Below, piece by piece: positions 15,334 through 25,300 of a DNA stretch of 64,000 bases; positions within the stretch are counted from its first letter, which is position 1, and the number at the start of each line of letters is the position of its first letter. The stretch is from NCBI GenBank assembly GCA_001898405.1, contig MKTW01000004.1, forward strand, positions 322,156 to 386,155, given 5' to 3'. The DNA is from Sphingobacteriales bacterium 44-61. GTDB lineage: Bacteria; Bacteroidota; Bacteroidia; Chitinophagales; Chitinophagaceae. The notes under the pieces were generated by a model. It was not told the DNA's origin, searched no databases, and saw only the letters and a program-made list of their open reading frames with translations. The translations under genes were made by a program, and so were the position numbers.

Positions 15334-17145
15334 TTAAATTGCTTGCGCACTCATCTTCTTGCTTTGTTTCAAACGCTCATTTTCATCCAGTATCACTTTG
15401 CGCATACGGATAAAGTTGGGCGTTACCTCGATGCACTCATCCTGTTGGATATATTCCATACACTCTTCAAGTGTCATCAGGGTTTTTGGAGCAATGCGGG
15501 TAGCATCATCACTGCCGCTCGCGCGGTGGTTGGTGAGCTTTTTACCTTCAGTGGCGTTTACGATCAGGTCGCCGGGTTTGATATTCTCTGCAATGATCTG
15601 TCCGGCATAAACATCTTCACCTGGGTCAACGAAGAAAGTACCGCGATCCTGCAATTTATCGATAGAGTAACCGGTTGTCTTTTCCGTGTTCTTCGACAGC
15701 AACACACCGTTATTGCGACCGGGGATAGGTCCTTTCCAGGCCTTGTATTCGCTGAAGCGGTGAGCCATTACGGCCTCACCTGTGGTGGCAGTGAGCATTT
15801 GTGTACGCAGGCCGATCAATCCGCGGGAAGGGATCTCGAATTCCAGGTGCTGCATTTCGCCTTTAGTTTCCATGATCAGCATCTCACCTTTGCGGCGGCT
15901 AACCAGGTCGATCACTTTGCTGGCGAATTCCTGCGGCACATCCACTACCAGGATCTCATAAGGCTCACATTTCTTTCCGTCAATTTCTTTAATGATCACC
16001 TGGGGCTGACCTACGGTCAGTTCATACCCTTCACGGCGCATTGTTTCTATTAAGATACCAAGGTGGAGGATACCACGACCATACACTACGAGACTATCAC
16101 CCTCTTCACTATCTACCACGCGGAGTGCGAGATTTTTTTCTGTTTCTTTCATCAGCCTGTCGCGCAGGTGACGGCTGGTCACAAATTTTCCGTCTTTACC
16201 AAAGAAAGGGGAGTTATTAACGGAAAACAGCATGTTCATGGTTGGTTCATCCACGCTGATCACCGGCAGTGCTTCAGGATTTTCTGCGTCGGCAATGGTG
16301 TCGCCAATATTGAAATCTTCGATCCCTACCACAGCGCAAAGGTCACCTGCTACTACTTCAGTCACTTTCTTTTTGCTCATTCCTTCAAACACATAAAGTT
16401 CCCTCACACGCATTTTTTTCACAGAACCATCGGCCTGCATCAAAACAACCGGTTGGTTTTCTTTGATAGATCCGCGGCTCACTTTTCCTACAGCGATACG
16501 GCCGAGGAAGGATGAGTAATCCAGGGAAGTGATCTGCATTTGCAGGGGGCCCTCATTCACTTTTGGAGCAGGTACATATTTCAGGATACCGTCCAATAAG
16601 GGGTTGATATTATCGATCTGCGTGAGTGTATCATTGAACCAACCATTTTTTCCGCTACCATAATAGGTAGGGAAGTTCAGTTGTTCTTCAGTAGCGTCGA
16701 GGTTAAAGAAAAGTTCGAATACCGCATCATGCACTTCATCGGGGCGGCAGTTAGGCTTGTCTACCTTATTGATCACGACGATCGGCTTAAGGTTGAGTTG
16801 AAGGGCTTTCTGCAGCACGAAGCGGGTTTGGGGCATGGGGCCTTCAAATGCATCGACCAGGAGGATCACCCCGTCGGCCATTTTCAGCACCCTTTCCACT
16901 TCACCACCAAAGTCGGCGTGACCTGGTGTATCTATCACATTGATTTTAACATCTTTATAAGTTACCGCCGCATTCTTGCTGAAGATGGTGATACCCCGTT
17001 CCCTTTCCAGGTCGTTGTTATCCATGATCAGCTCACCGGTTTCCTGGTTGTCACGGAACACTTTGGTAGCGTGTAAAATTTTGTCTACCAGGGTGGTTTT
17101 GCCGTGGTCAACGTGCGCGATAATGGCGATATTTCTGATTTCCAT
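15334..17145 (-). CDS. typA: Translational GTPase TypA/BipA
   Basis: Ribosome-binding GTPase of the EF-G family that helps 50S assembly and stress or cold adaptation. 603 residues, normal for BipA. Motifs: G1 AHVDHGKTT at 10-18, G2 near RERGITI, G3 DTPGHADFGGEVERV, G4 NKVDKP. Domain II, the EF-G-like domain III/V and the BipA-specific C-terminal domain follow ('GPIPGRNNGVLLS', 'THMTLEECMEYIQQDE'-like tail). Monocistronic, with a recognisable promoter 50-80 bp upstream. Confidence 0.97.
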   Translation of the reverse strand: MEIRNIAIIAHVDHGKTTLVDKILHATKVFRDNQETGELIMDNNDLERERGITIFSKNAAVTYKDVKINVIDTPGHADFGGEVERVLKMADGVILLVDAFEGPMPQTRFVLQKALQLNLKPIVVINKVDKPNCRPDEVHDAVFELFFNLDATEEQLNFPTYYGSGKNGWFNDTLTQIDNINPLLDGILKYVPAPKVNEGPLQMQITSLDYSSFLGRIAVGKVSRGSIKENQPVVLMQADGSVKKMRVRELYVFEGMSKKKVTEVVAGDLCAVVGIEDFNIGDTIADAENPEALPVISVDEPTMNMLFSVNNSPFFGKDGKFVTSRHLRDRLMKETEKNLALRVVDSEEGDSLVVYGRGILHLGILIETMRREGYELTVGQPQVIIKEIDGKKCEPYEILVVDVPQEFASKVIDLVSRRKGEMLIMETKGEMQHLEFEIPSRGLIGLRTQMLTATTGEAVMAHRFSEYKAWKGPIPGRNNGVLLSKNTEKTTGYSIDKLQDRGTFFVDPGEDVYAGQIIAENIKPGDLIVNATEGKKLTNHRASGSDDATRIAPKTLMTLEECMEYIQQDECIEVTPNFIRMRKVILDENERLKQSKKMSAQAI

Positions 17146-17193
17146 TTGTTTTTTATGTTCGAAACAGGTCTACTGTTTCTTTTTTTGAGGCTG

Positions 17194-17225
17194 CAAAGTT
17201 ACATCAATTAAGCGGGGAGAGCAAA
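17194..17225 (-). promoter_or_regulatory. Bacteroidota-type promoter of typA
   Basis: Read on the minus strand: TTTG (complement of 17222-17225), a 20-bp spacer, then TAACTTTG (complement of 17194-17201). This is an exact match to the -33 TTTG / -7 TAnnTTTG housekeeping promoter of Bacteroidota. The predicted start is near 17187, giving a leader of about 40 nt before the ATG at 17145. Confidence 0.7.
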
Positions 17226-17299
17226 CAGGAGAGATAATTAATACATCCTTAAACTCGATTCACGGCAGATTTACAGTAGTTTTATGAAAATAGCCTCGT

Positions 17300-18283
17300 A
17301 TGAAATTCATCAAGTGGTTAGGACTCATAGTCTTAGTCTTGATCATTGCTTATTTTCTCGGCCCCAGGCCTGCCCCACCAACTTATACACACGAACTTCC
17401 GGCTGTGCCGGGGGTGGGTGGATTAGACCAATTTGTCGCATCAACCGAAGCCACACATAAGCTAAAGCCGGACAACCAGGCCCGGATCGTCTGGGCCAAT
17501 GATTCCCTGAAACAGCAGACGGAATATGCCGTTGTCTATCTTCATGGATTCTCCGCCAGCCAGGAAGAAGGTAATCCGGTACACATAGACTTCGCTCGGC
17601 GTTTTGGATGTAATCTCTATCTCTCCCGCCTGGCTGAACATGGAATCGATACCACAGAACCATTAGTGGCTTTCACGGCCGACAAGCTCTGGAACTCTGC
17701 GAAAGAAGCCTATGCAATTGGGAAGCAACTGGGAAAAAAAGTAATTCTTATCGGCACTTCCACCGGCGGCACACTGGCATTGAAACTGGCAGCAGAATAC
17801 CCCGACATTGCAGGATTGATCCTGCTCTCTCCCAATATCGCCATCAATGATCCCCTTGCCTGGGTGGCCAATAACCACTGGGGATTGCAGGTGGCCCACC
17901 TCGCAAAAGGTAAATACAATGAAACAGGGGATACTGTAGCAGCCGTCAAACAATACTGGAACACCAAATACCGGATGGAAGCGGTTACCGAACTGCAGGA
18001 ACTGCTGGAAACGACCATGAAATCGTCCTTATTTGAAAAAGTGACACAACCGGTCTTATTGCTGTATTACTATAAAGATGAAGAACACCAGGACCCAACA
18101 GTGAAAGTATCTGCTATGAAAAGAATGTTCAGGCAACTGGGCACGCCGGATAGTTTGAAAAGAGCTGTAGCCATGCCGAATGCAGATGCACACGTGATCG
18201 GATCATTCTTGAAATCGAAAGACGTAGTTGGTGTAGAGAAGGAATGTATAAAATTCGGCGAGGAGGTATTAAAGTTGAAATAG
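17300..18283 (+). CDS. Membrane-anchored alpha/beta hydrolase
   Basis: 327 residues. An uncleaved N-terminal hydrophobic helix (residues 5-20) anchors the protein, with the catalytic domain probably in the periplasm. Oxyanion-hole motif HGF at 82-84, nucleophile elbow GTSTGG with Ser154, the acid in the region of YYYKDEEHQD and the catalytic His in the C-terminal 'NADAHVIGS'. It resembles carboxylesterase or monoacylglycerol-lipase-like hydrolases. Substrate unknown. Divergent from typA, monocistronic. Confidence 0.85.
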   Translation: MKFIKWLGLIVLVLIIAYFLGPRPAPPTYTHELPAVPGVGGLDQFVASTEATHKLKPDNQARIVWANDSLKQQTEYAVVYLHGFSASQEEGNPVHIDFARRFGCNLYLSRLAEHGIDTTEPLVAFTADKLWNSAKEAYAIGKQLGKKVILIGTSTGGTLALKLAAEYPDIAGLILLSPNIAINDPLAWVANNHWGLQVAHLAKGKYNETGDTVAAVKQYWNTKYRMEAVTELQELLETTMKSSLFEKVTQPVLLLYYYKDEEHQDPTVKVSAMKRMFRQLGTPDSLKRAVAMPNADAHVIGSFLKSKDVVGVEKECIKFGEEVLKLK

Positions 18284-18609
18284 CGTTTGCTTCGAAAAAT
18301 ATTGCTGTTGCCGAGCTTTATAAATGATGCATAACCTTATGATTATCAAAGTGAAAACCGGCCAAATCAATACTACAAAATAATCGGATCATATCTCACT
18401 ATCCTGATTGTAATAAACACAATCAGGCATTTGAACAATATAAATCCTTCTCAAGAGTTATATAACCTGAAACGTTAACACTTATAAAAAAAATCCACCC
18501 CTGTGAATTACCCCGCTTTGTGGTACGGTCTTTTTACTATTAATAGCTAATTTTATAAAAGCTTCATCCAACCATCAGAGGGTCCGTTCACTAAAAACTC
18601 TTTTTTCTC
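18284..18609. other. 326-bp intergenic stretch with a 9-bp inverted repeat
   Basis: No gene seen. A perfect inverted repeat, CCTGATTGT at 18403-18411 and ACAATCAGG at 18419-18427 (7-nt loop), may end the hydrolase transcript, or it may be an operator for the next gene; no T-run follows it. Confidence 0.4.
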
Positions 18610-20010
18610 ATGGCTTCGTCGCGATGGTCACGCCGTAACATATTAAAAGCATTTGGAATTACTGTTGGTGGCACATTCTTCCCTTTCTCTTTGTGGGGTA
18701 AAAATGAAACAGGTGAGCACCTGATATTGCCCGATAATCCATTACACCGTCCATTAGCAAAACCAGTCACCGCTATCACGCTTGGTGCCGGTGCAAGAGG
18801 AAATGTGTATGGCGATTATGCAGTTGAATATCCCGATCAACTCGATATCGTGGGCGTAGCAGAACCCATTGCCATCCGTAATGAGCGCTATGCCAAAAAA
18901 CATGCGATCCCGGATGCCAACCGCTTTCAAACCTGGGAAGATGTTTTCAAAAAACCAAAGTTTGCCGATGCAGTGATCATTTCCACTCCCGATCAATTGC
19001 ACTATGGCCCCTGTATGGCTGCACTGAAAATGGGTTATAATGTGCTGCTCGAAAAACCGATCTCCCCTTCCGAAAAAGAATGCCGCGATATATTAGAGCT
19101 TACCAAGAAAACAGGAAAGGTGGTGGCAGTATGCCATGTACTTCGCTATGCTCCTTATTTTATAAAACTGCGTGAACTTATGCAGAGCGGTGCGATCGGC
19201 GAGATCATCAGCCTGCAGCATATGGAACCTATTGAGCATACCCACATGGCACATTCTTATGTAAGAGGCAACTGGCATAACAGCGCCACTACTACACCGA
19301 TATTGCTGGCCAAATCATGCCACGACCTCGACATTATTAAATGGATGCTGGGCAAAGAATCCCAAAGCATACAGGCTTTTGGCGATCTGAGGTGGTTCCA
19401 TAAAGAAAATGCACCAGCAGGCAGCACAGCCCGCTGCACAGATGGTTGCGCTGTTGAAAGCACCTGCCCTTATTCAGCATTAAAGATCTATTACCGCAAA
19501 CGGCAAAGGACTTATGTGTTTGATCTTCCGGAGGACAAGGATAAACAGGGCGATGCTATCCTCGATTTTCTGAAAACCACTGATTACGGGCGTTGTGTGT
19601 ACAGAATGGATAATGATCAATGCGACCACTACACTACGAATATTCTTTTCAAAGACAATATTACTGCCAGCTTCAATATGGAAGCCTTCACTCCCTGGGG
19701 TGGCAGAAGAACACGCGTAATGGGCAGCATGGGTTTTATTGAAGGAGACATGAGCAAGTTCACCATCTACGATTTCCGTACCGATCAATCCAAAACTTAT
19801 GAAAGTAAAGTGCTGGATGTAGCCAATTACAAGAATGAAGGTCATGGTGGTGGTGATTGGAGGCTGGTAGCTGATTGGATTCAAGCCGTGGCACAACAAA
19901 ATCCCAACTTACTTACTTCAACGATCGACGCTTCCATTGAAAGTCATATCATGTGTTTTATGGCAGAAGAAAGCAGGGCGAACAAAAAAGTGATGGATAT
20001 CAGGATGTAG
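18610..20010 (+). CDS. Gfo/Idh/MocA family oxidoreductase with twin-arginine-like leader
   Basis: 466 residues. The N-terminus carries SRRNILKAFG followed by a hydrophobic stretch, close to a Tat signal, so the protein is probably exported folded with its NAD(P). Then come a Rossmann domain (ITLGAGARG, 'VGVAEP') and the Gfo/Idh/MocA C-terminal domain with the motif LEKPISPSEKEC, which contains the conserved Lys-Pro. A cysteine cluster, CTDGCAVESTC, is characteristic of this subgroup. Likely oxidises or reduces a sugar or cyclitol; Bacteroidota homologues often serve glycan breakdown. Monocistronic. Confidence 0.88.
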   Translation: MASSRWSRRNILKAFGITVGGTFFPFSLWGKNETGEHLILPDNPLHRPLAKPVTAITLGAGARGNVYGDYAVEYPDQLDIVGVAEPIAIRNERYAKKHAIPDANRFQTWEDVFKKPKFADAVIISTPDQLHYGPCMAALKMGYNVLLEKPISPSEKECRDILELTKKTGKVVAVCHVLRYAPYFIKLRELMQSGAIGEIISLQHMEPIEHTHMAHSYVRGNWHNSATTTPILLAKSCHDLDIIKWMLGKESQSIQAFGDLRWFHKENAPAGSTARCTDGCAVESTCPYSALKIYYRKRQRTYVFDLPEDKDKQGDAILDFLKTTDYGRCVYRMDNDQCDHYTTNILFKDNITASFNMEAFTPWGGRRTRVMGSMGFIEGDMSKFTIYDFRTDQSKTYESKVLDVANYKNEGHGGGDWRLVADWIQAVAQQNPNLLTSTIDASIESHIMCFMAEESRANKKVMDIRM

Positions 20011-20019
20011 ATAACATTC

Positions 20020-22311
20020 TTAGAACGGATATCCTATCCCCAGGTTAAATATCAGGTTATCCTTTCTCCACCTCGAGCTTCCAAAATCAATCTGATCGAC
20101 CACCCAACGCTCGCCCGAAGGCAGATAAGGTTTGCGCAAAGGAAAAGCCACGTCCAACCGCAATACAAGAAACGATACATCAAAGCGAATACCAACACCG
20201 GCATCTACAGCCAGTTCCTTCAGGAAACTGCTGCTGAACTGAGCTCCCTGCAAAGTATCACCATGATACAACCACACATTACCAGCATCCACAAAAACAG
20301 CTCCATGCACAATGCTGAATAATTTGGCTCTTAATTCAGTATTCAGCTCCAATTTGATATCACCTGACTGATCAGGAAGAAAGCTTCCGCTTGGATTGAA
20401 CCGGTAAGTTCCCGGGCCAACAGACCGGCTCCTGAACCCGCGCAAACTATTATTACCACCAGAGAAGAATTGTTTTACAAAAGGCAGGGAGCGGGAATTG
20501 CCATAAGGAACAGAACCGCCCAAAAGGATCCGGTTGGCCAGCACTTTCCATTTACCAAGCTTTATATAATACCTGAAATCCGTTTCCAGCCGTATATATT
20601 GTGAGAACCTGGCGCCGAAAATCTCTTTCGGGTTATTCGCACTTGCGCCAGTGATCAGACCGGCTATATTACCAGACAGGTCAGCATTCCCGTTAAAATA
20701 AATACCTGTTTTAAAAATATTATCCTGCAGCTCGCTGTAGTTATAATTGTAGTTGGCCCCAATGATAAATTGGCGTTCGATTGCTTTTGCCAGGTAAGGA
20801 TTTTGTTCAATACTGTCTGTATACTGCTGGGAAACACTCGCTGGCTGCACATACGTGATCACAAGGGGATTGAATTGCTGTTCATTCTTTGTATCTGTTT
20901 TCCACGCATAGCCAAATGAACCATTAAAAGAGTTCAAAGTGTACAGCTTGCTTTTGATCAGCCTTTCAAACCCGATCGAGACATTTGTTTTGGGAACAAA
21001 GCCACCAGCATTTTTCCAATTGAAAGGAGAAACAAATCTTGGAAAGGAGATCGCTGACTTCAATCCCCACCGGTAAGTATTATAACCGCTCAGCTGCCCG
21101 CCTAATTGCACTTCAAAACCACCTGTTGCATCAATTGACAACATTTCCCCTCCATGAAATGTATTCCGTTTTCTCCATCCCACCGTAATGGATGAGCCGG
21201 TAAGGTTATTTGATTTCGTGCTGGCATTTATTTCACCCCGCAGGGATTGCCTTTGCATAGGAGTAAGATAATAGTATGTGTTCAGCTTTGCTGAATCGCC
21301 GGGCACAGGTTCCAGCCGGTTTTTTACAAACCGGAAAAGATTAAGATTGACCAGGCGGCTGAGTGTTGCATTATGGTCCGTACGGTTATATAATTCACCC
21401 TTATGAAACTGGATAGCATCTTCGAACAACCTGGGCTTGTATTGCTTTTGCCGGTCCAGCACATAATAACCATCATAAAACACCATATCCTTTTTTGATG
21501 TATCCACTTCAACATTTGCACCCAGGCGGAAAGTAGGGAAGATGAAAATATCATTGATAGTGTATGCACGTAACAGTTCTTCTTTAATACCAGGCTTGAG
21601 TTTTACATAGAGGTTTACTTCGTTATTGCCTACCGTTGAGTCTGTTTGAATAATAAGGAATTCCGGGTCAAAAAAATAGTATCCTTTTTCTTTCAACCGT
21701 GTATCTATACGTACACGCTCATCTTTGATCACGGCAAGATCGAATGGGTTCCCTTCTTTTAACAAGGACTCTTTCGCATCTTCCAGTATTGTTTTCTGAA
21801 CAGGGTTACGGGTTGTATCAAAATGTACTTCCCTTATAAAATATCTTACTCCGGTTTGAACATGATATTTTGCTGAAGCCTTTCTTCCATTGACAGTTGT
21901 ATCGCCTTCTACAGCTGCCTGGAAAAAACCGGTATTCTCCAGCGTATTCTGCAGCACTTTAATATTCCTTTCCAGGTCAACTTCGCTCAACAACACAGGA
22001 GGTTCTCCTACTTTATTCTTTAACCAACCTCTTAATGAGCTTTCTTTTTTAGGGTTACCAGCCAGATTGTACATAGATAATTTAAACCGCATGCCCAGGA
22101 ATTTCTTATTGGGCTTTGGTCTTAGCAATGCATGAAGGTTCTCTTCCAGGCTTTTCTTTTCTTTCTTTTTTAATGATGTGCTGTCGATCTTAACCGACCC
22201 GCCAGTATACAGCGCATCTCCTGCCGGGATCTTCTTAAGATTATTGCAGGATGATCCCAGTATGGCAAGAACAACGATCCAGTAACTATATTTTGTAAAA
22301 TAAAACTTCAT
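20020..22311 (-). CDS. tamL: TamL: BamA/TamA-family outer-membrane lipoprotein
   Basis: 763 residues. Lipoprotein signal with LGSSC (Cys22), then POTRA domains (about 35-330) and a C-terminal 16-strand Omp85 barrel with the lid-loop-type segment SLRGFRSRSVGPG near residue 635. A lipid anchor on an Omp85 protein is the hallmark of the Bacteroidota TamL subfamily. With TamB, encoded directly upstream (12-bp gap), it should form the trans-envelope TAM complex that moves lipids or outer-membrane proteins to the outer membrane. Confidence 0.9.
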   Translation of the reverse strand: MKFYFTKYSYWIVVLAILGSSCNNLKKIPAGDALYTGGSVKIDSTSLKKKEKKSLEENLHALLRPKPNKKFLGMRFKLSMYNLAGNPKKESSLRGWLKNKVGEPPVLLSEVDLERNIKVLQNTLENTGFFQAAVEGDTTVNGRKASAKYHVQTGVRYFIREVHFDTTRNPVQKTILEDAKESLLKEGNPFDLAVIKDERVRIDTRLKEKGYYFFDPEFLIIQTDSTVGNNEVNLYVKLKPGIKEELLRAYTINDIFIFPTFRLGANVEVDTSKKDMVFYDGYYVLDRQKQYKPRLFEDAIQFHKGELYNRTDHNATLSRLVNLNLFRFVKNRLEPVPGDSAKLNTYYYLTPMQRQSLRGEINASTKSNNLTGSSITVGWRKRNTFHGGEMLSIDATGGFEVQLGGQLSGYNTYRWGLKSAISFPRFVSPFNWKNAGGFVPKTNVSIGFERLIKSKLYTLNSFNGSFGYAWKTDTKNEQQFNPLVITYVQPASVSQQYTDSIEQNPYLAKAIERQFIIGANYNYNYSELQDNIFKTGIYFNGNADLSGNIAGLITGASANNPKEIFGARFSQYIRLETDFRYYIKLGKWKVLANRILLGGSVPYGNSRSLPFVKQFFSGGNNSLRGFRSRSVGPGTYRFNPSGSFLPDQSGDIKLELNTELRAKLFSIVHGAVFVDAGNVWLYHGDTLQGAQFSSSFLKELAVDAGVGIRFDVSFLVLRLDVAFPLRKPYLPSGERWVVDQIDFGSSRWRKDNLIFNLGIGYPF

Positions 22312-22323
22312 GTTTTTTTATTA

Positions 22324-25300
22324 TTACTCCGATCCTGGTTCCGGTTTACGGCCAGGTGAAGGCGGTTGGGTTTGTTGCTTTTGCTCTCTTTCCTGTCTCC
22401 TTTTCTCCCTTTCCGCTTCCATTTTCTTTTTGCTCTGGAAGATCTGTTTAAATTTATTATAATCGATCGTGATGATAAACCCAACACCGGTTTCTGTTAC
22501 ATATCCATCAATCACTCCCTGGTAATCGTTGGTTACATAGGCACGCAGCTTGTACCGGCCATCAGCGCTTAATGCATAATCTACGGCCACATTGCCGCCG
22601 ATCATTGAGCTGTTGTTGGATGCCTGTGGGCCTTCAAGGGTGATATCGCTTCCAACAGTAACGGTGAGGCGGTCATCCAGCAGGCGTTTGGAGATCCCTA
22701 CATTCAGATCAGTACGGTTTTGCCGCTCACCTGTAGTGTAATCATCCGATGATTCAATACCAAAATTGATATCAACCCCTTCTATCAATCCTTCTGCCAA
22801 CCTGTTTAACTGATCGGCCATCAGTGCGCTTACACTTTGCCTTACCAGTGAATTGGAGCCGCCGCCTGTAGAAAGGGCAAAGGGATTATCAGGAACGAAC
22901 CGGTTCAGCAATAAAAGTGAGAACACCTGTTTATTCATATCACCTGTTTGCTGACGGAGAGTTTCCAGTTGTGCGCGCGCACTGCTCAACACCATCCCCC
23001 CCACACCATAATTCCTGTTCTCAGGTAGTACTATATCAAAGCTTATCTGTGGCTTCATCAATGCCCCTTCCATTTTAAGGATCACATCAAAGGGGATTTT
23101 CTGGAGATAATAATTCTTTGTTCCGTCATCCAGCTCCTGGTTTTTTACGAGATCATACGGCGCTGCTTTAACAGTATACACGGCCGTAATATCGACATTG
23201 GCACTGGTGGGTTCTCCTTCCCAGGTGATCCTGCTGCCTTTCTGGATATCGAATTTCCGTTTCAGCATATTAAATGACAGCTGGTAGCTGCCCTGGTCCA
23301 CTTCATACACACCCGTCATATTGATCTTACCGCTGGGGTCTATCCCGACATTCAATTCAGCTTCTCCTTTAATATTGAGCAGATCACCATTTGCCTCATC
23401 GATCACCAGTGAAAAATCAGCCGCTTTATTCACCTGTACATTCAATGAGATATCCATTCCGGTAAAAGACGAAGTGTTCAACGAATCATAGGCCAGCATA
23501 AAAAGTGAATCATCAACGGGTGCATCCATATCAACAAATTCAACAACTCCTTCGCGGTTTACCACACCCGGGTCAGGCTGTGGCATCACAACAGTCATTT
23601 TTGTTTTTTCATTCACAGCCAACCGGCCATCCACTTTTGGAGCCTTATCCGTTCCGGTAATCTTCAAATTGGTATTGAAATAAAGCTGACCATAAAATAG
23701 TTTGTTATCTTTCTTGGTACTGTTGAGAGCACGGAAGTTGTTGGCCCTTACATCCAGGTTAAATTTATAGTTGGTGTAATCGGTAGTGGCCATTGTGCCA
23801 TTTAGAGTAAGCGCATTGCCTGCGGAGTCTTTTACAGCAAATTGATTGAGCCGGAAGCCTTCATTGGTAAGCTCCAGTTTTTCGTTATCGATGGTAAAAT
23901 AATTGTTCAGCATGGCTACGTTCAGGCCTGCCTGGTTGAAATTGAGTGCGCCTGTAACGGAAGGTTTTTCAGTAGTGCCTGTTACTTTAAAGCGACCGTC
24001 TACGTAACCTTTTGTATCACGTATCATACCGTCGGAAAATATTTCCGCAGTTTTAAGCGGCAATTGTTTCAGGTTGATATCAGCATCAAAGCTGGCGCTT
24101 TTTGCGTTGTAAGCGCCCTGCACTTCCACATCATTGCCTCTGCCACCTAATGTAAGGTTGGCTTGATAAAAGTCAGGAGTTTGGTTATTGACTTTGATAT
24201 CTATATTCCCCAACGTGTCGCGGTGATAGCTGAAATCACGGATACTCAGGTTTCCGGTAAATACAGGTTGCGTAGTAAGGTTTTGAAGATCTATTTCACC
24301 ATTCAGCAATCCATCCACCAGAGATGAATCAGACATGACCATTGCAGTAAAGGTAGATAGCTTGAGATTACTGAAGTTCGCCTTCATGGGTGCAGTAGCC
24401 GATGGTGAAGCGCTGTTTAGGCTTAGCTGCTGTCCTGACCGGCTCAGGGAAAAGCCGGTGGTATAGAATCCACCGTCATTTGTTATCACGATCTTGTTAT
24501 TGTCAGCCACCTGCCATTTATCATAGTTCAGTAAAAGATTATCTGGTTTCAGCGAAAAGAGCAGGTCACCATTGGACGATTGCTGCAATTGTCCGCCCAC
24601 CGTGTACTTATCTTTTACTGCTTTATCTTTTATAGCAAGATCAAAATCAATCAGGTTGTTGGCAACTGTTGCAGTAAGCAATGTGCTGTCGAGTAAAATG
24701 CTGCTGCCGCTTTTGATCTGATGTGCGGCTGCCTTTACCACCAATCCGGAATCTTTTTCGTTTGCGATCACCTGAAGCCCGTTAATCTGATTGGCATCGT
24801 ATATTATTTCATCAGCTTTTACATTAGCTTTTATTCCCTGTTGTGAAGAGAGCCGTGATTGCAAGCCGGCGCCACGTATCCTTTTCAATCCCGGTGCCAG
24901 GGAGTGCAATAAAGGCCGGTCCGTTACAAATGCATTTATCGTAAAATCATAGGGATCTGTTTGTATTTTCTTTTCCTGTGGTCCACCAATGGTATAATAG
25001 CGAGCGATCGCCTGCATCAATACATCCGGCAATTGGGTTAACTTATATTTTCCTTCAAGTCTTGCAGTAGCTACTTCACTATTGAATTGCAGGTAATTCC
25101 CATTTTCTGATCTGCCGGCCTGGAGTTGTACGGTATCCACTTGCACACGGCGATCACTTTGCACTAATACAGATTCAGTAATAAATAATTTTCCGTCAAG
25201 CTCATCAGGATCTGTATTGGCAAAACCAGCGCTGATCTTTCCATGATAGGTAAGCAGGTCAGGGCTTAGGTTCAACTCTTTTGCTTTAATGCTATCTACC

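Noticed and set aside
15343-16053. 236-codon plus-strand open frame
   Set aside because: Antisense shadow of typA; the composition mirrors the complementary strand of a conserved GTPase gene.
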